Notes under the pieces: model-generated
What the model was told of the DNA's origin: nothing
Databases searched by the model: none
Seen by the model: the letters and a program-made list of their open reading frames with translations, nothing else
Part shown: positions 1 through 5,334 of the stretch, one piece after another
Numbering within the stretch: position 1 is the first letter of the stretch
Layout: every line of letters begins with the position of its first letter
NCBI GenBank assembly: GCA_003663345.1
Contig: QMZU01000022.1
Span: 1 to 8,791 of the forward strand
Source: Candidatus Aenigmatarchaeota archaeon
GTDB taxonomy: Archaea > Aenigmatarchaeota > Aenigmatarchaeia > PWEA01 > B50-G16
Length of the DNA: 8,791 nucleotides
Direction: 5' to 3'
Made by a program: the position numbers and the translations under genes

Positions 1-400
1 CTACGGGTATCCTCTGTTTCACCGCTTCCTTGAGCGCCTGTTTGTCCACAGCAGGGTCAGCTATCACAACAACATCCGGCTCGAAGTACTCCTCGAAGTT
101 CGGGTTGGTGAATGTGCCGGGAAGAAACCTTCCCGGGAATGCCCTACCTCCAACAGCCTCAGCAAATGCCTCCACCGGCTTCTGGCCGTTGCTTTTTCGC
201 GAGACAGCCGCTATATTCTTTTTTCTGGCAAGAAACTTGGCCGCCACCTCTATTCTCTCATCAGTCTTCTCTATATCCAACACAGCCAGACCATCCGGCC
301 TGACTTTAAATATGAATGGCTCCATCTGAGCAGTTTTTTCACGCATTCCTATATGCACACCGGCGCTCAGATACTCATTCCTATCCACCAGATTTGTCAT
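1..400 (-). CDS. rps2: 30S ribosomal protein uS2 (archaeal S2), partial, 3' end outside window
   Basis: Component of the small ribosomal subunit body. The first 133 residues are visible, roughly two thirds of the usual archaeal length (about 200-230), and the rest lies beyond the left edge. Recognisable uS2 signatures in order are YLSAGVHIG near residues 10-18, GLAVLDIEKTDERI near 40-53, GRFLPGTFTNP near 90-100 and VVVIADPAVD near 109-118. The ATG at 398-400 is preceded on the minus strand by GGTGGTGATT, an SD sequence abutting the start, and by a TATA element at 436-446. In many archaea rps2 directly follows eno in one operon. Here a small opposite-strand gene lies between them and rps2 has its own promoter. 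Identification is secure from the translation. Confidence 0.95.
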   Translation of the reverse strand, partial: MTNLVDRNEYLSAGVHIGMREKTAQMEPFIFKVRPDGLAVLDIEKTDERIEVAAKFLARKKNIAAVSRKSNGQKPVEAFAEAVGGRAFPGRFLPGTFTNPNFEEYFEPDVVVIADPAVDKQALKEAVKQRIPV

Positions 401-435
401 AATCACCACCGAATCTCTACTCTATTGTGAGTGGT

Positions 436-446
436 TATATTTAAAT
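436..446 (-). promoter_or_regulatory. TATA element for rps2
   Basis: On the minus strand this reads TTTAAATATA, close to the archaeal TATA consensus, centred about 41 nt upstream of the rps2 start codon. Transcription starting about 26 nt downstream would give a leader of about 15 nt that just includes the SD sequence GGTGGTGATT at 401-410. The start-site position is inferred. Confidence 0.65.
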
Positions 447-467
447 ACTTTCTTCATTTTTGTAAGA

Positions 468-476
468 TTTAAATAA
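468..476 (+). promoter_or_regulatory. TATA element for the winged-helix gene, probably leaderless
   Basis: TTTAAATAA is centred 26 nt upstream of the ATG at 498. No SD-like purine run lies between, so the transcript probably begins at or within a base or two of the start codon. It sits about 30 bp from the divergent rps2 TATA, so the two promoters share the 401-497 gap. Confidence 0.6.
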
Positions 477-497
477 TTTTCACGTTTAAGTTATAAC

Positions 498-785
498 ATG
501 AAGTACGATGTAAGGAATGAGGAGATCAGAAGGGTTGTGGAGGTTCTGTCTGAAAACTGGGAGGTGTATGAATTTTTCCTTGAGAAAAGGAGAACGGACC
601 TCGAAACTTTGAAGAAAAATACAGAACTACCTGAAGAGAAACTTCTTGAATCAGTAGAATCGTTGAAGGAAGCAGGGTTGGTTGAAGACTGGAAGCATGA
701 CCCGGAGAACCCCCTTCACCTGACGAGTTTCGGGAATTACCTCATGAGATTGATGAAAAAAGCACACTACTTTTACTCCAAATGA
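498..785 (+). CDS. Small winged-helix DNA-binding-like protein, unrecognised family
   Basis: A 95-residue soluble, charged protein that I do not recognise by family. The pattern fits a winged helix-turn-helix: a helix around residues 16-30, a second around 33-42 (DLETLKKNTEL), a likely recognition helix around 45-58 (PEEKLLESVESLKEAG), then a wing-like segment GLVEDWKHDPENPLHLTSFG and a final helix. The 'LKEAGLV...LTSFG' run resembles the wing of MarR/ArsR-like or TrmB-like domains. No ligand-binding domain or cysteine cluster is present. It diverges from rps2 and converges on eno, with its stop one base from the eno stop. The role is inferred to be transcriptional regulation; the target is unknown, with rps2 the nearest candidate. 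The gene could instead be an uncharacterised conserved archaeal protein. Confidence 0.75.
   Translation: MKYDVRNEEIRRVVEVLSENWEVYEFFLEKRRTDLETLKKNTELPEEKLLESVESLKEAGLVEDWKHDPENPLHLTSFGNYLMRLMKKAHYFYSK
756..761 (-). terminator. Possible T-tract terminator for enolase
   Basis: Six A on the plus strand read as T6 on the minus strand, about 26 nt past the enolase stop codon and inside the opposing winged-helix gene. Archaeal RNA polymerase can terminate at short U-tracts. It is the only clear T-run just downstream of eno. This could be chance in a Lys-Lys codon pair. Confidence 0.25.
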
Positions 786-786
786 A

Positions 787-1956
787 TCATACACCAAACA
801 TCTTGGGGTTCTCTGATTTATCCCAGAGTTCGAGAAGTCTGTTCAGTTTTACAATCCTCTCACCACCAGCAACTCCACATTTTATGAAAGGTATACCGAT
901 TCCAACTGCCACATCAGAAATTATGTAATCATTTGTTTCGCCGCTTCTGTGAGATATGACAGGTATGTATCTGTTTTTCATCGCATATCGGACCGTCTCT
1001 ATGGCCAGGGAAAGTGTTCCGATCTGATTCGGTTTTATTATTATGGAGTTTCCTGCTCTTTTCTCAACACCCTTCTCCAGCCTCTTCCTGTTGGTCACGA
1101 AGAGGTCATCCCCACATATCAATCTTATTTCTTTCTTGAATCTGGAGGTGAGCTCAGAGAAGCCTTTGAAATCCTCCTCGTGGAAAGGGTCCTCCACGTA
1201 ATATAGATTATACGTTTTAATCAGGTCCTCCACAAAATCAATGTGTTCTTCCGGTGTGAAGGTCTTTCCAAGTTTCAGATAAACATATCTTCCTGTTTTG
1301 TATAACTGCGAAGCAGCCATATCAAGCCCGACCCTTGCTCCCTCCTGCTCGCAGACAGCAGAAACCAGCTCAAGGGTTTTGAAATCATCAAGCCTCGAAA
1401 CCCATGCCCCTTCATCATTCCTCCCGGTGAGCATTCCCTTCACGCGCAAATATTCCCTCAACTTCTTCCAGACCCTTATGTTGGTCTCTATCGCTTCCCT
1501 CACGGTTCTTGCATTCACGGGTATGGAAAGAAACTCCTGGATATCCGTGCCACCGCCATGCGCGCCCCCACCCATAACGTTCCCCACAGGTACGGGGAAT
1601 TTCGGTTTTTCAAAATATTTCCACGGTTCGTCCTCCGTGGACGCCTTCATGAAGGCTGAAGAGAGCGCAAAACCAAGGTTTGCGCCGATATTTTTGAAGT
1701 TCTCTCCAGCTATTTCAGCTATCAATTCATCCAAAATATTGAACTCATTCTCATCAAGCCCTATAAAGTTTCCCTTTATTTCCTCAAGAATCTGGAGCGC
1801 CTCCCTCGCAGGTAGCGATACCGCTTCGAACTTTCCTCTGGACTTGCCAGAAGGAGCAGAACCCGTAAAAACACCATTACTAGTTTTGACCTCAACAAGA
1901 ATAGTTTCTTCACCGCGCGAATCAAAGATTACCCTACCTATAATGTCCTCAATCAT
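787..1956 (-). CDS. eno: Enolase (phosphopyruvate hydratase)
   Basis: Cytosolic glycolytic/gluconeogenic enzyme interconverting 2-phosphoglycerate and phosphoenolpyruvate. N-terminal domain about 1-115 (FDSRGEETILVEV, SAPSGKSRG), then the barrel. Catalytic positions by analogy to the yeast enzyme are all present: H133 and E141 (GGAHGGGTDIQEF), E182 in NDEGAW, Mg ligands D212 (GLDMAAS), E255 (VEDPF) and D283 (GDDL), K308 (IIIKPNQIGTL), H336-R337-S338 (SHRSGET) and K359 (IKCG). At 389 residues it is somewhat shorter than the usual 410-440, and the C-terminal GGERIVKLNRLLEL is followed by only a brief tail. The ATG at 1956 lacks an SD sequence and lies about 27 nt from a TATA element, so it is probably leaderless. 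It faces the winged-helix gene with a one-base gap between stops. Confidence 0.93.
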   Translation of the reverse strand: MIEDIIGRVIFDSRGEETILVEVKTSNGVFTGSAPSGKSRGKFEAVSLPAREALQILEEIKGNFIGLDENEFNILDELIAEIAGENFKNIGANLGFALSSAFMKASTEDEPWKYFEKPKFPVPVGNVMGGGAHGGGTDIQEFLSIPVNARTVREAIETNIRVWKKLREYLRVKGMLTGRNDEGAWVSRLDDFKTLELVSAVCEQEGARVGLDMAASQLYKTGRYVYLKLGKTFTPEEHIDFVEDLIKTYNLYYVEDPFHEEDFKGFSELTSRFKKEIRLICGDDLFVTNRKRLEKGVEKRAGNSIIIKPNQIGTLSLAIETVRYAMKNRYIPVISHRSGETNDYIISDVAVGIGIPFIKCGVAGGERIVKLNRLLELWDKSENPKMFGV

Positions 1957-1977
1957 ATCAAATACTTGGTTGATTAC

Positions 1978-1990
1978 TTTTATATATTCT
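1978..1990. promoter_or_regulatory. Shared bidirectional TATA element between eno and the membrane-protein gene
   Basis: TTTTATATATTCT contains the self-complementary core TATATA (1981-1986). On the plus strand TTTATATAT lies about 24-25 nt before the ATG at 2008. On the minus strand AATATATAAAA lies about 27-28 nt before the eno ATG at 1956. Neither gene has an SD sequence, so both fit leaderless transcription from one element. That a single TBP site serves both directions is inferred. Confidence 0.6.
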
Positions 1991-2007
1991 AATCCAAATT
2001 CTGTTTT

Positions 2008-2334
2008 ATGGGAATTTCATTCCTCTATGAACTACCGATGTTTCTGATAATATTCTTGATGTTATACTTCATCTATCAGAATTACAGAGCGCAAAAAATA
2101 ATAACAAATCCAATTCTGAAGAAAGGATATACTTGGTTCATATTCGCTGCAATTCTTATGATTATGTGGGCAGTGAACCATATGGTTGGAGACCTATTAT
2201 CTATATCCGAAGACCTTAAACTCTTCATGCATTATGTGGTGAGCCATGGGTTCCTGGTGTTGATGGCAATCTGTATAGCTATTGCAGCAAATATGTCAAG
2301 GAATTTGGCGAGAAGTTTGGAACCTGATTACTGA
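2008..2334 (+). CDS. Small three-helix integral membrane protein, unknown function
   Basis: A 108-residue protein that I do not recognise. Three hydrophobic segments are visible: about residues 5-24 (rich in L, I and F), 42-60 ([18 protein letters not shown]) and 77-95 ([18 protein letters not shown]). Basic residues in the 27-40 loop (RAQK, LKK) and after helix 3 (RNLAR) point to both of these facing the cytoplasm. Histidines near the membrane (H58, H75, H80) could be functional but match no motif I know. The ATG at 2008 has no SD sequence and a TATA element about 25 nt upstream. It is divergent from eno and overlaps the 3' end of rpoK by 7 bp. By eye its composition is more AT-rich than its neighbours, partly expected for a membrane protein. 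Confidence 0.75.
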   Translation: MGISFLYELPMFLIIFLMLYFIYQNYRAQKIITNPILKKGYTWFIFAAILMIMWAVNHMVGDLLSISEDLKLFMHYVVSHGFLVLMAICIAIAANMSRNLARSLEPDY

Positions 2335-2540
2335 AGCACCGGCGGCATTCTTCTTTTAACCGTTAAAGGAACCACGCCTTTCTCGAACTCCATCTTTGCC
2401 AGCTCTATGGGGTTTATTTCACTTTTCTTTACCTTTATAAGAACCGGTGCACCCATGGCTATCTGAAGCGCTCTTGCACCTATAATCCTTGCTTTCTCAA
2501 ATCTTGTATAATCATCCCACTTTACGAACATCATCCTCAT
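2328..2540 (-). CDS. rpoK: DNA-directed RNA polymerase subunit K (Rpb6/omega homologue)
   Basis: Small assembly subunit of archaeal RNA polymerase. The Rpb6/omega core is clear: [20 protein letters not shown], then [20 protein letters not shown] and the end RMPPVLQ. From ATG 2540 it is 70 residues, slightly long for the family (about 55-60 is common). The start is ambiguous: GTG 2543 and ATGs at 2540, 2534 and 2531 are all in frame. The PAC2 stop TGA overlaps the 2540 ATG (TGATG), favouring coupling there, while the GGGTGATGAGG just upstream could act as an SD for 2534 or 2531. It is the last gene of the six-gene operon and overlaps the convergent membrane-protein gene by 7 bp. In many archaea rpoK sits with rpoN and eno; here it follows PAC2. 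Confidence 0.93.
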   Translation of the reverse strand: MRMMFVKWDDYTRFEKARIIGARALQIAMGAPVLIKVKKSEINPIELAKMEFEKGVVPLTVKRRMPPVLQ

Positions 2541-3349
2541 CACCCTATGTATCTTAGTTCATCCTCATCTGATTTCTCCTGTCCCATCTGTTTGAGAGCC
2601 TGCTGCTGTATCCTCTCTATTTTCTGAAGGAAGTTCTCCATATCTTTGACTCTCTTCTCAAGTTTTTCGAGGCTTATATCCAGATTCAGAATCTTCATCA
2701 ATATCTTCAGAACTGCCTCTCCGGCCTTGGGGTCAGTTAGTATCGGGAACCCTGCTGTTTCGCCGAGTAAACATAGCCCATCCATCCCTCTTAATTTACT
2801 CAGACCAAGAAGAAGCCCTGTGGCACCGACTATCATACCGAGTTTGAGTGACGTCTCCTCAAAGTTTATACCATATCCCTTATACTCCTCCAGAAGTTTA
2901 GGGTCATTCACAGCTCCAAGAACCATCGGCTCATCCTTCTCAATCTCCCCTGTTCCGAAACCACCGATCGTGAATACCTTCTTCACACCAAGATCCTCGG
3001 CATAATCCAGAATCTTCTCAGCAATCTCATAGTGTCCGTAACCTTCCTGGTCACCGCTCTGACTATCACCGATAAGAATTATCAGATCATTCTTTCCCTT
3101 CGGGTCCTTGTAATAATGAAACTCACACTTCAGAACCCTTGCCACATCTTCATGCAAAATCACAAACGGGAGAAAGTGTGGTGAATACAGCTCTGCTATC
3201 TTCTCGGTTTCCAGCTCCTCTATTAAATAACCGGCAACTATCCTGCCGATATTCCCTATACCCGGAAGTCCCTCTATCAGTATAGGATTATTGGGTTTAA
3301 CATCCTTCAAAACCCTGATAAAAGTCTCCAAAATATCACCTTTTAACAC
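2540..3349 (-). CDS. PAC2-family protein (proteasome assembly chaperone-like)
   Basis: A 269-residue protein of the archaeal PAC2 family, related to eukaryotic proteasome-assembly chaperone 2. The archaeal function is not firmly established. Visible landmarks are the N-terminal [20 protein letters not shown] (residues 23-42), [58 protein letters not shown], and [22 protein letters not shown] charged, likely coiled-coil tail follows from about 225 to 262. The start is GTG at 3349, supported by GAGG seven bases upstream. An in-frame TTG at 3331, preceded by GGTGAT, is an alternative that would remove six residues. It overlaps the end of nop10 by 7 bp and abuts rpoK, so the genes are translationally coupled. 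Confidence 0.88.
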   Translation of the reverse strand: MLKGDILETFIRVLKDVKPNNPILIEGLPGIGNIGRIVAGYLIEELETEKIAELYSPHFLPFVILHEDVARVLKCEFHYYKDPKGKNDLIILIGDSQSGDQEGYGHYEIAEKILDYAEDLGVKKVFTIGGFGTGEIEKDEPMVLGAVNDPKLLEEYKGYGINFEETSLKLGMIVGATGLLLGLSKLRGMDGLCLLGETAGFPILTDPKAGEAVLKILMKILNLDISLEKLEKRVKDMENFLQKIERIQQQALKQMGQEKSDEDELRYIG

Positions 3350-3528
3350 TCTTTAACCTCATGATTTTTATATCTTTCCATTCTCTTCATCTCACGTCTG
3401 TACCTGCCATACCTGTCCTGAGGGGAGAATTTTGGTGGTTTTGGGTCGAATGTTCGAGACCCACATTTAGGGCAGGTCTCCTTTAACGTATAGATATTAC
3501 ATTTCTTACATTTCCTTAAACTCTTCAC
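3343..3528 (-). CDS. nop10: H/ACA RNA-protein complex protein Nop10
   Basis: Part of the H/ACA ribonucleoprotein (with Cbf5, Gar1 and L7Ae) that guides pseudouridylation of rRNA. The 61-residue product has the archaeal zinc ribbon C7-x2-C10-x8-C19-x2-C22, followed by the diagnostic PPKFSPQDRYGRYRREMKR. The open frame runs further upstream to 3651, but that part overlaps aIF2-alpha out of frame and looks unrelated, so I start at GTG 3528, giving VKSLRKCKKC. GTG 3540 is a less likely alternative. No ATG exists in frame near the expected start. It overlaps the end of aIF2-alpha by 23 bp and the PAC2 start by 7 bp, so translation is probably coupled. Confidence 0.9.
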   Translation of the reverse strand: MKSLRKCKKCNIYTLKETCPKCGSRTFDPKPPKFSPQDRYGRYRREMKRMERYKNHEVKEC

Positions 3529-4294
3529 GGCTGAACTCACACTCACAGTTATCCTTAAGCAGGCTACAGGCGAATTCACCTGCTTCTCTGAGTTTCTTCT
3601 CACCGCTTTTCGGGTCCTGTGTGGTGAACGATATCTCGTAAAGCGGAGCATGGATGTATTTCACTTCAACACCATGTTTCTCTCTCACCTTCTTCAGAAC
3701 ATCCTTTATTCTCTCAATCCCATCAGGATTGTAATCCTTTATCCTGAGGTATCCCTTCAGTTTAATCTCCTTTATGGTTATGTTCTCCTCAGCGACTCTC
3801 TTGATATCTTTAATCCATTTCTCGGGTATTCCCCGTCTCTCCAGAGCATCTTCACCTTTCTTCAGAACCAGTTCAAACGGTTCCATCATATTCCTGAAGT
3901 TCTCCTGTATGAGAAACCCCAACTCCTTGTACATCTCATCAAGTGTTTTTCCTTTCTCCTTACCTAGCATCTCCAGAAGCTTTTCTCCCCTCTGATCTTT
4001 TTTCCATTCCTGAAGTCGTCTGTTCTTCTGTTCATCCGAAACCATCTTCATGCTCAGATCGATATGACCCTTCTCAGGGTCCACATTCTTTACAAAACAT
4101 ACGACCTTATCGCCTTTCTTGACCCAGGTTCTTATATCCCTCACCCATTTCCTGGCTACCTCTGAAACATGGACCATTCCCTCCTTTCCACCGTACTCAT
4201 CCAAACTTACAAAAGCAGAATAGGGATTCACCTTACTCACAGTACCTATAACCAACTCACCCCTCTTAGGATATTCCTCTTTTCTTCTTACCAA
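3506..4294 (-). CDS. aif2A: Translation initiation factor aIF2 subunit alpha
   Basis: Alpha subunit of the heterotrimeric factor that delivers initiator Met-tRNA to the small ribosomal subunit. Its 262 residues are close to the family norm. An S1/OB domain occupies about 10-86 (LVIGTVSKVNPYSAFVSLDE, GMVHVSEVARKWVRDIR, GHIDLSMKMV). A helical domain follows to about 170 (GFLIQENFRNMMEPFE, IPEKWIKDIKRVAEENI), and an alpha/beta C-terminal domain ends the protein (YIHAPLYEISFTTQDPKSGEKKLREA). The segment matching the eukaryotic Ser51 loop reads SEVARKWVRDIR and lacks the regulatory serine context, as usual in archaea. The start is TTG 4294, supported by GGTGAT three bases upstream; no nearby ATG exists. 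It lies 11 bp downstream of rps27e. Confidence 0.95.
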   Translation of the reverse strand: MVRRKEEYPKRGELVIGTVSKVNPYSAFVSLDEYGGKEGMVHVSEVARKWVRDIRTWVKKGDKVVCFVKNVDPEKGHIDLSMKMVSDEQKNRRLQEWKKDQRGEKLLEMLGKEKGKTLDEMYKELGFLIQENFRNMMEPFELVLKKGEDALERRGIPEKWIKDIKRVAEENITIKEIKLKGYLRIKDYNPDGIERIKDVLKKVREKHGVEVKYIHAPLYEISFTTQDPKSGEKKLREAGEFACSLLKDNCECEFSREEFKEM

Positions 4295-4297
4295 GAA

Positions 4298-4303
4298 ATC
4301 ACC
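4298..4303 (-). promoter_or_regulatory. SD sequence supporting the TTG start of aIF2-alpha
   Basis: The minus strand reads GGTGAT, a perfect match to the archaeal anti-SD, then TTC, then the TTG start codon. This decides a rare start codon for an essential factor. Confidence 0.65.
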
Positions 4304-4305
4304 GT

Positions 4306-4485
4306 TTATTCCAGAACCTCAATGATTTTGGTTCTGATACTTCCCAGGCCACCGGTGGGTTCAGCTATCAATGACCCACATACCAGACATTCAACCCTTG
4401 TTGCGGGTCTGTTGAATATTATCTGTTCGTTGTTACAACCCTTGCATCTCACCTTCAGAAACCTCGTTTTCGGGCCCTTTATCAT
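4306..4485 (-). CDS. rps27e: 30S ribosomal protein eS27 (S27e)
   Basis: Small zinc-ribbon protein of the small ribosomal subunit, shared by archaea and eukaryotes. From ATG 4485 it has 59 residues with the expected zinc site C14-x2-C17-x15-C33-x2-C36 (RCKGCNNEQ and ECLVCGSLIAEPTGG), and the usual C-terminal GGLGSIRTKI. The frame is open to a GTG at 4494, but AGGTGAT at 4490-4496 sits four bases before ATG 4485 and would itself be used up by the GTG start, so 4485 is preferred. It begins ten bases after the rpl44e stop and is followed after 11 bp by aIF2-alpha. Confidence 0.93.
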   Translation of the reverse strand: MIKGPKTRFLKVRCKGCNNEQIIFNRPATRVECLVCGSLIAEPTGGLGSIRTKIIEVLE

Positions 4486-4489
4486 CAGA

Positions 4490-4496
4490 ATCACCT
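4490..4496 (-). promoter_or_regulatory. SD sequence deciding the rps27e start
   Basis: AGGTGAT on the minus strand, overlapping the rpl44e stop codon, lies four bases before ATG 4485. Its position argues against the GTG at 4494. Confidence 0.65.
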
Positions 4497-4782
4497 AACC
4501 CACAAGTTCAAACCTCTTTACCCTGAAACCTCTCCCTATCACCTGTTCTTTTCCGCACTCCTTACATTTGTATCTGAGGTCCACTCTGGTCGTGGGTTTC
4601 TGACCTGCAGGTTTCTTCCCGAATTTTCCTGGATTTCCATAACCACTCTTTGTACGCTTCTTCTGTCTCTCTGTCCAGGCAAGGGTTCTCCTCTGCTTCG
4701 TTGCCTTCTCACGCCTGACAGTCTGCTCTGTGTGTTTTCTGCAGAATTTACAATATCTTCTCTGAACTTTAGGCATCTCCAT
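4495..4782 (-). CDS. rpl44e: 50S ribosomal protein eL42 family (L44e)
   Basis: Zinc-binding protein of the large ribosomal subunit near the E site. It has 95 residues, normal for the family. Features are the MPKVQRRYCKFCRKHTEQ N-terminus with C11 and C14, a basic middle with GYGNPGKFGKKPAG near 48-60, and DLRYKCKECGKEQ with C73 and C76, ending GFRVKRFELVG. Residues 1-3 read MEM; ATG 4782 is chosen because GGTGGG lies about three to four bases upstream, while the second ATG at 4776 is an alternative. It is the first gene of the six-gene operon, with a TATA element about 36 nt upstream. Confidence 0.95.
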   Translation of the reverse strand: MEMPKVQRRYCKFCRKHTEQTVRREKATKQRRTLAWTERQKKRTKSGYGNPGKFGKKPAGQKPTTRVDLRYKCKECGKEQVIGRGFRVKRFELVG

Positions 4783-4812
4783 ATTCCCACCTTTTCTCTA
4801 ATTCCATGAGGA

Positions 4813-4824
4813 ATATATTTAAAG
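4813..4824. promoter_or_regulatory. Shared bidirectional TATA element: ribosomal operon and 155-aa gene
   Basis: ATATATTTAAAG reads CTTTAAATATAT on the minus strand, so both strands present a good archaeal TATA box. On the plus strand it is centred about 27 nt before ATG 4846 with no SD between, indicating a leaderless mRNA. On the minus strand it lies about 36 nt before the rpl44e ATG, leaving a leader of roughly 10-13 nt that contains the SD GGTGG. Sharing of the element is inferred. Confidence 0.6.
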
Positions 4825-4845
4825 GTTTCTCATCTGCTTATACTT

Positions 4846-5313
4846 ATGGATATTTATTATGTATTCAATTCCGACCCGGTTCTGACAAAACTGGAAAAGA
4901 GCATAGATTTCATGGAAAGAATAGGGTTTGAAAGATGCGGATTTATGGTGGAGGGGGAGGCCGAACCAAGAAAGCCCACATATAAAGGAATACTCTTCAA
5001 ATCCCTTGGAATCTGTATAGGCAATTATGAGGATGTGTTTTATGGTGATGTTAGCAGAATCATTTTTCATGAACCATTAAAACACATAAGAGATATGTCA
5101 AAAAAACTCCTCTGGATTGATGGTTTTTTCCTGACATCTGGAGACTCTCTCTTCGGTCCAGATACCTTCAGTGTGCGTGGGACCGAGAATCACTATTTTG
5201 CAACATCGAAGGATGTGGAGATTCTCAAAAAATTCAATGATTTTATACAGGGAGAAGAGGTTAAATTGCAGGTGGAAAAAGCAGATGTCCCGCTTCTGGT
5301 AAACGAATTTTAA
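4846..5313 (+). CDS. Unrecognised 155-residue soluble protein
   Basis: I do not recognise this protein. It has no membrane segment, signal peptide or nucleotide-binding loop. The sequence alternates hydrophobic strands and helices: DIYYVFNSD at the start, a helix DPVLTKLEKSIDFMERIGF, strands around GICIGNYEDVFYGD and SRIIFHEP, then LLWIDGFFLTSGDSLFGPDTF, and a C-terminal LKKFNDFIQGEEVKLQVEK. The N-terminal 'helix then IGFE' resembles the start of glyoxalase-fold domains, but no metal-ligand pattern follows, so I do not assign it. Conserved-looking acidic residues (D64, D68, D92, D100) could bind metal or substrate. The gene is leaderless, divergent from the ribosomal operon, and 21 bp upstream of the DUF72 gene, so they may be co-transcribed. 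Confidence 0.75.
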   Translation: MDIYYVFNSDPVLTKLEKSIDFMERIGFERCGFMVEGEAEPRKPTYKGILFKSLGICIGNYEDVFYGDVSRIIFHEPLKHIRDMSKKLLWIDGFFLTSGDSLFGPDTFSVRGTENHYFATSKDVEILKKFNDFIQGEEVKLQVEKADVPLLVNEF

Positions 5314-5316
5314 TAA
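5308..5316 (+). promoter_or_regulatory. Weak possible TATA element for the DUF72 gene
   Basis: TTTTAATAA overlaps the previous gene's stop codon and is centred about 23 nt before ATG 5335, slightly close for a leaderless start. There is no SD before 5335, so either this element is used or the gene is read on the upstream transcript without a clear ribosome site. Confidence 0.3.
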
Positions 5317-5334
5317 TTCCACTTAAAAATATTC

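Noticed and set aside
30..329. Plus-strand open frame of 99 codons opposite rps2.
   Set aside because: The minus strand clearly encodes uS2; the plus frame is low-complexity, unlike any family I know, and has no promoter.
1621..1656. Two adjacent inverted repeats: CCACGG...CCGTGG (1621-1640) and the 14-nt palindrome GCCTTCATGAAGGC (1643-1656).
   Set aside because: Both lie wholly inside enolase coding sequence, far from any start or end, with no matching copies elsewhere in the window. Coding coincidence is the simpler explanation.
1298..2047. Long 249-codon plus-strand open frame antisense to eno.
   Set aside because: Enolase on the minus strand has complete catalytic motifs. The antisense frame is Ser/Pro-rich, a typical mirror of a real gene, and runs through the shared promoter.
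3529..3651. Upstream extension of the nop10 open frame giving a 102-residue protein.
   Set aside because: It overlaps aIF2-alpha out of frame, has unrelated Ser/Arg-rich composition, and would nearly double a family that is about 55-60 residues.
4539..4790. 83-codon minus-strand open frame overlapping rpl44e in another frame.
   Set aside because: The rpl44e frame has the full zinc-site and family motifs; the alternative frame is Arg-rich with no recognisable feature.
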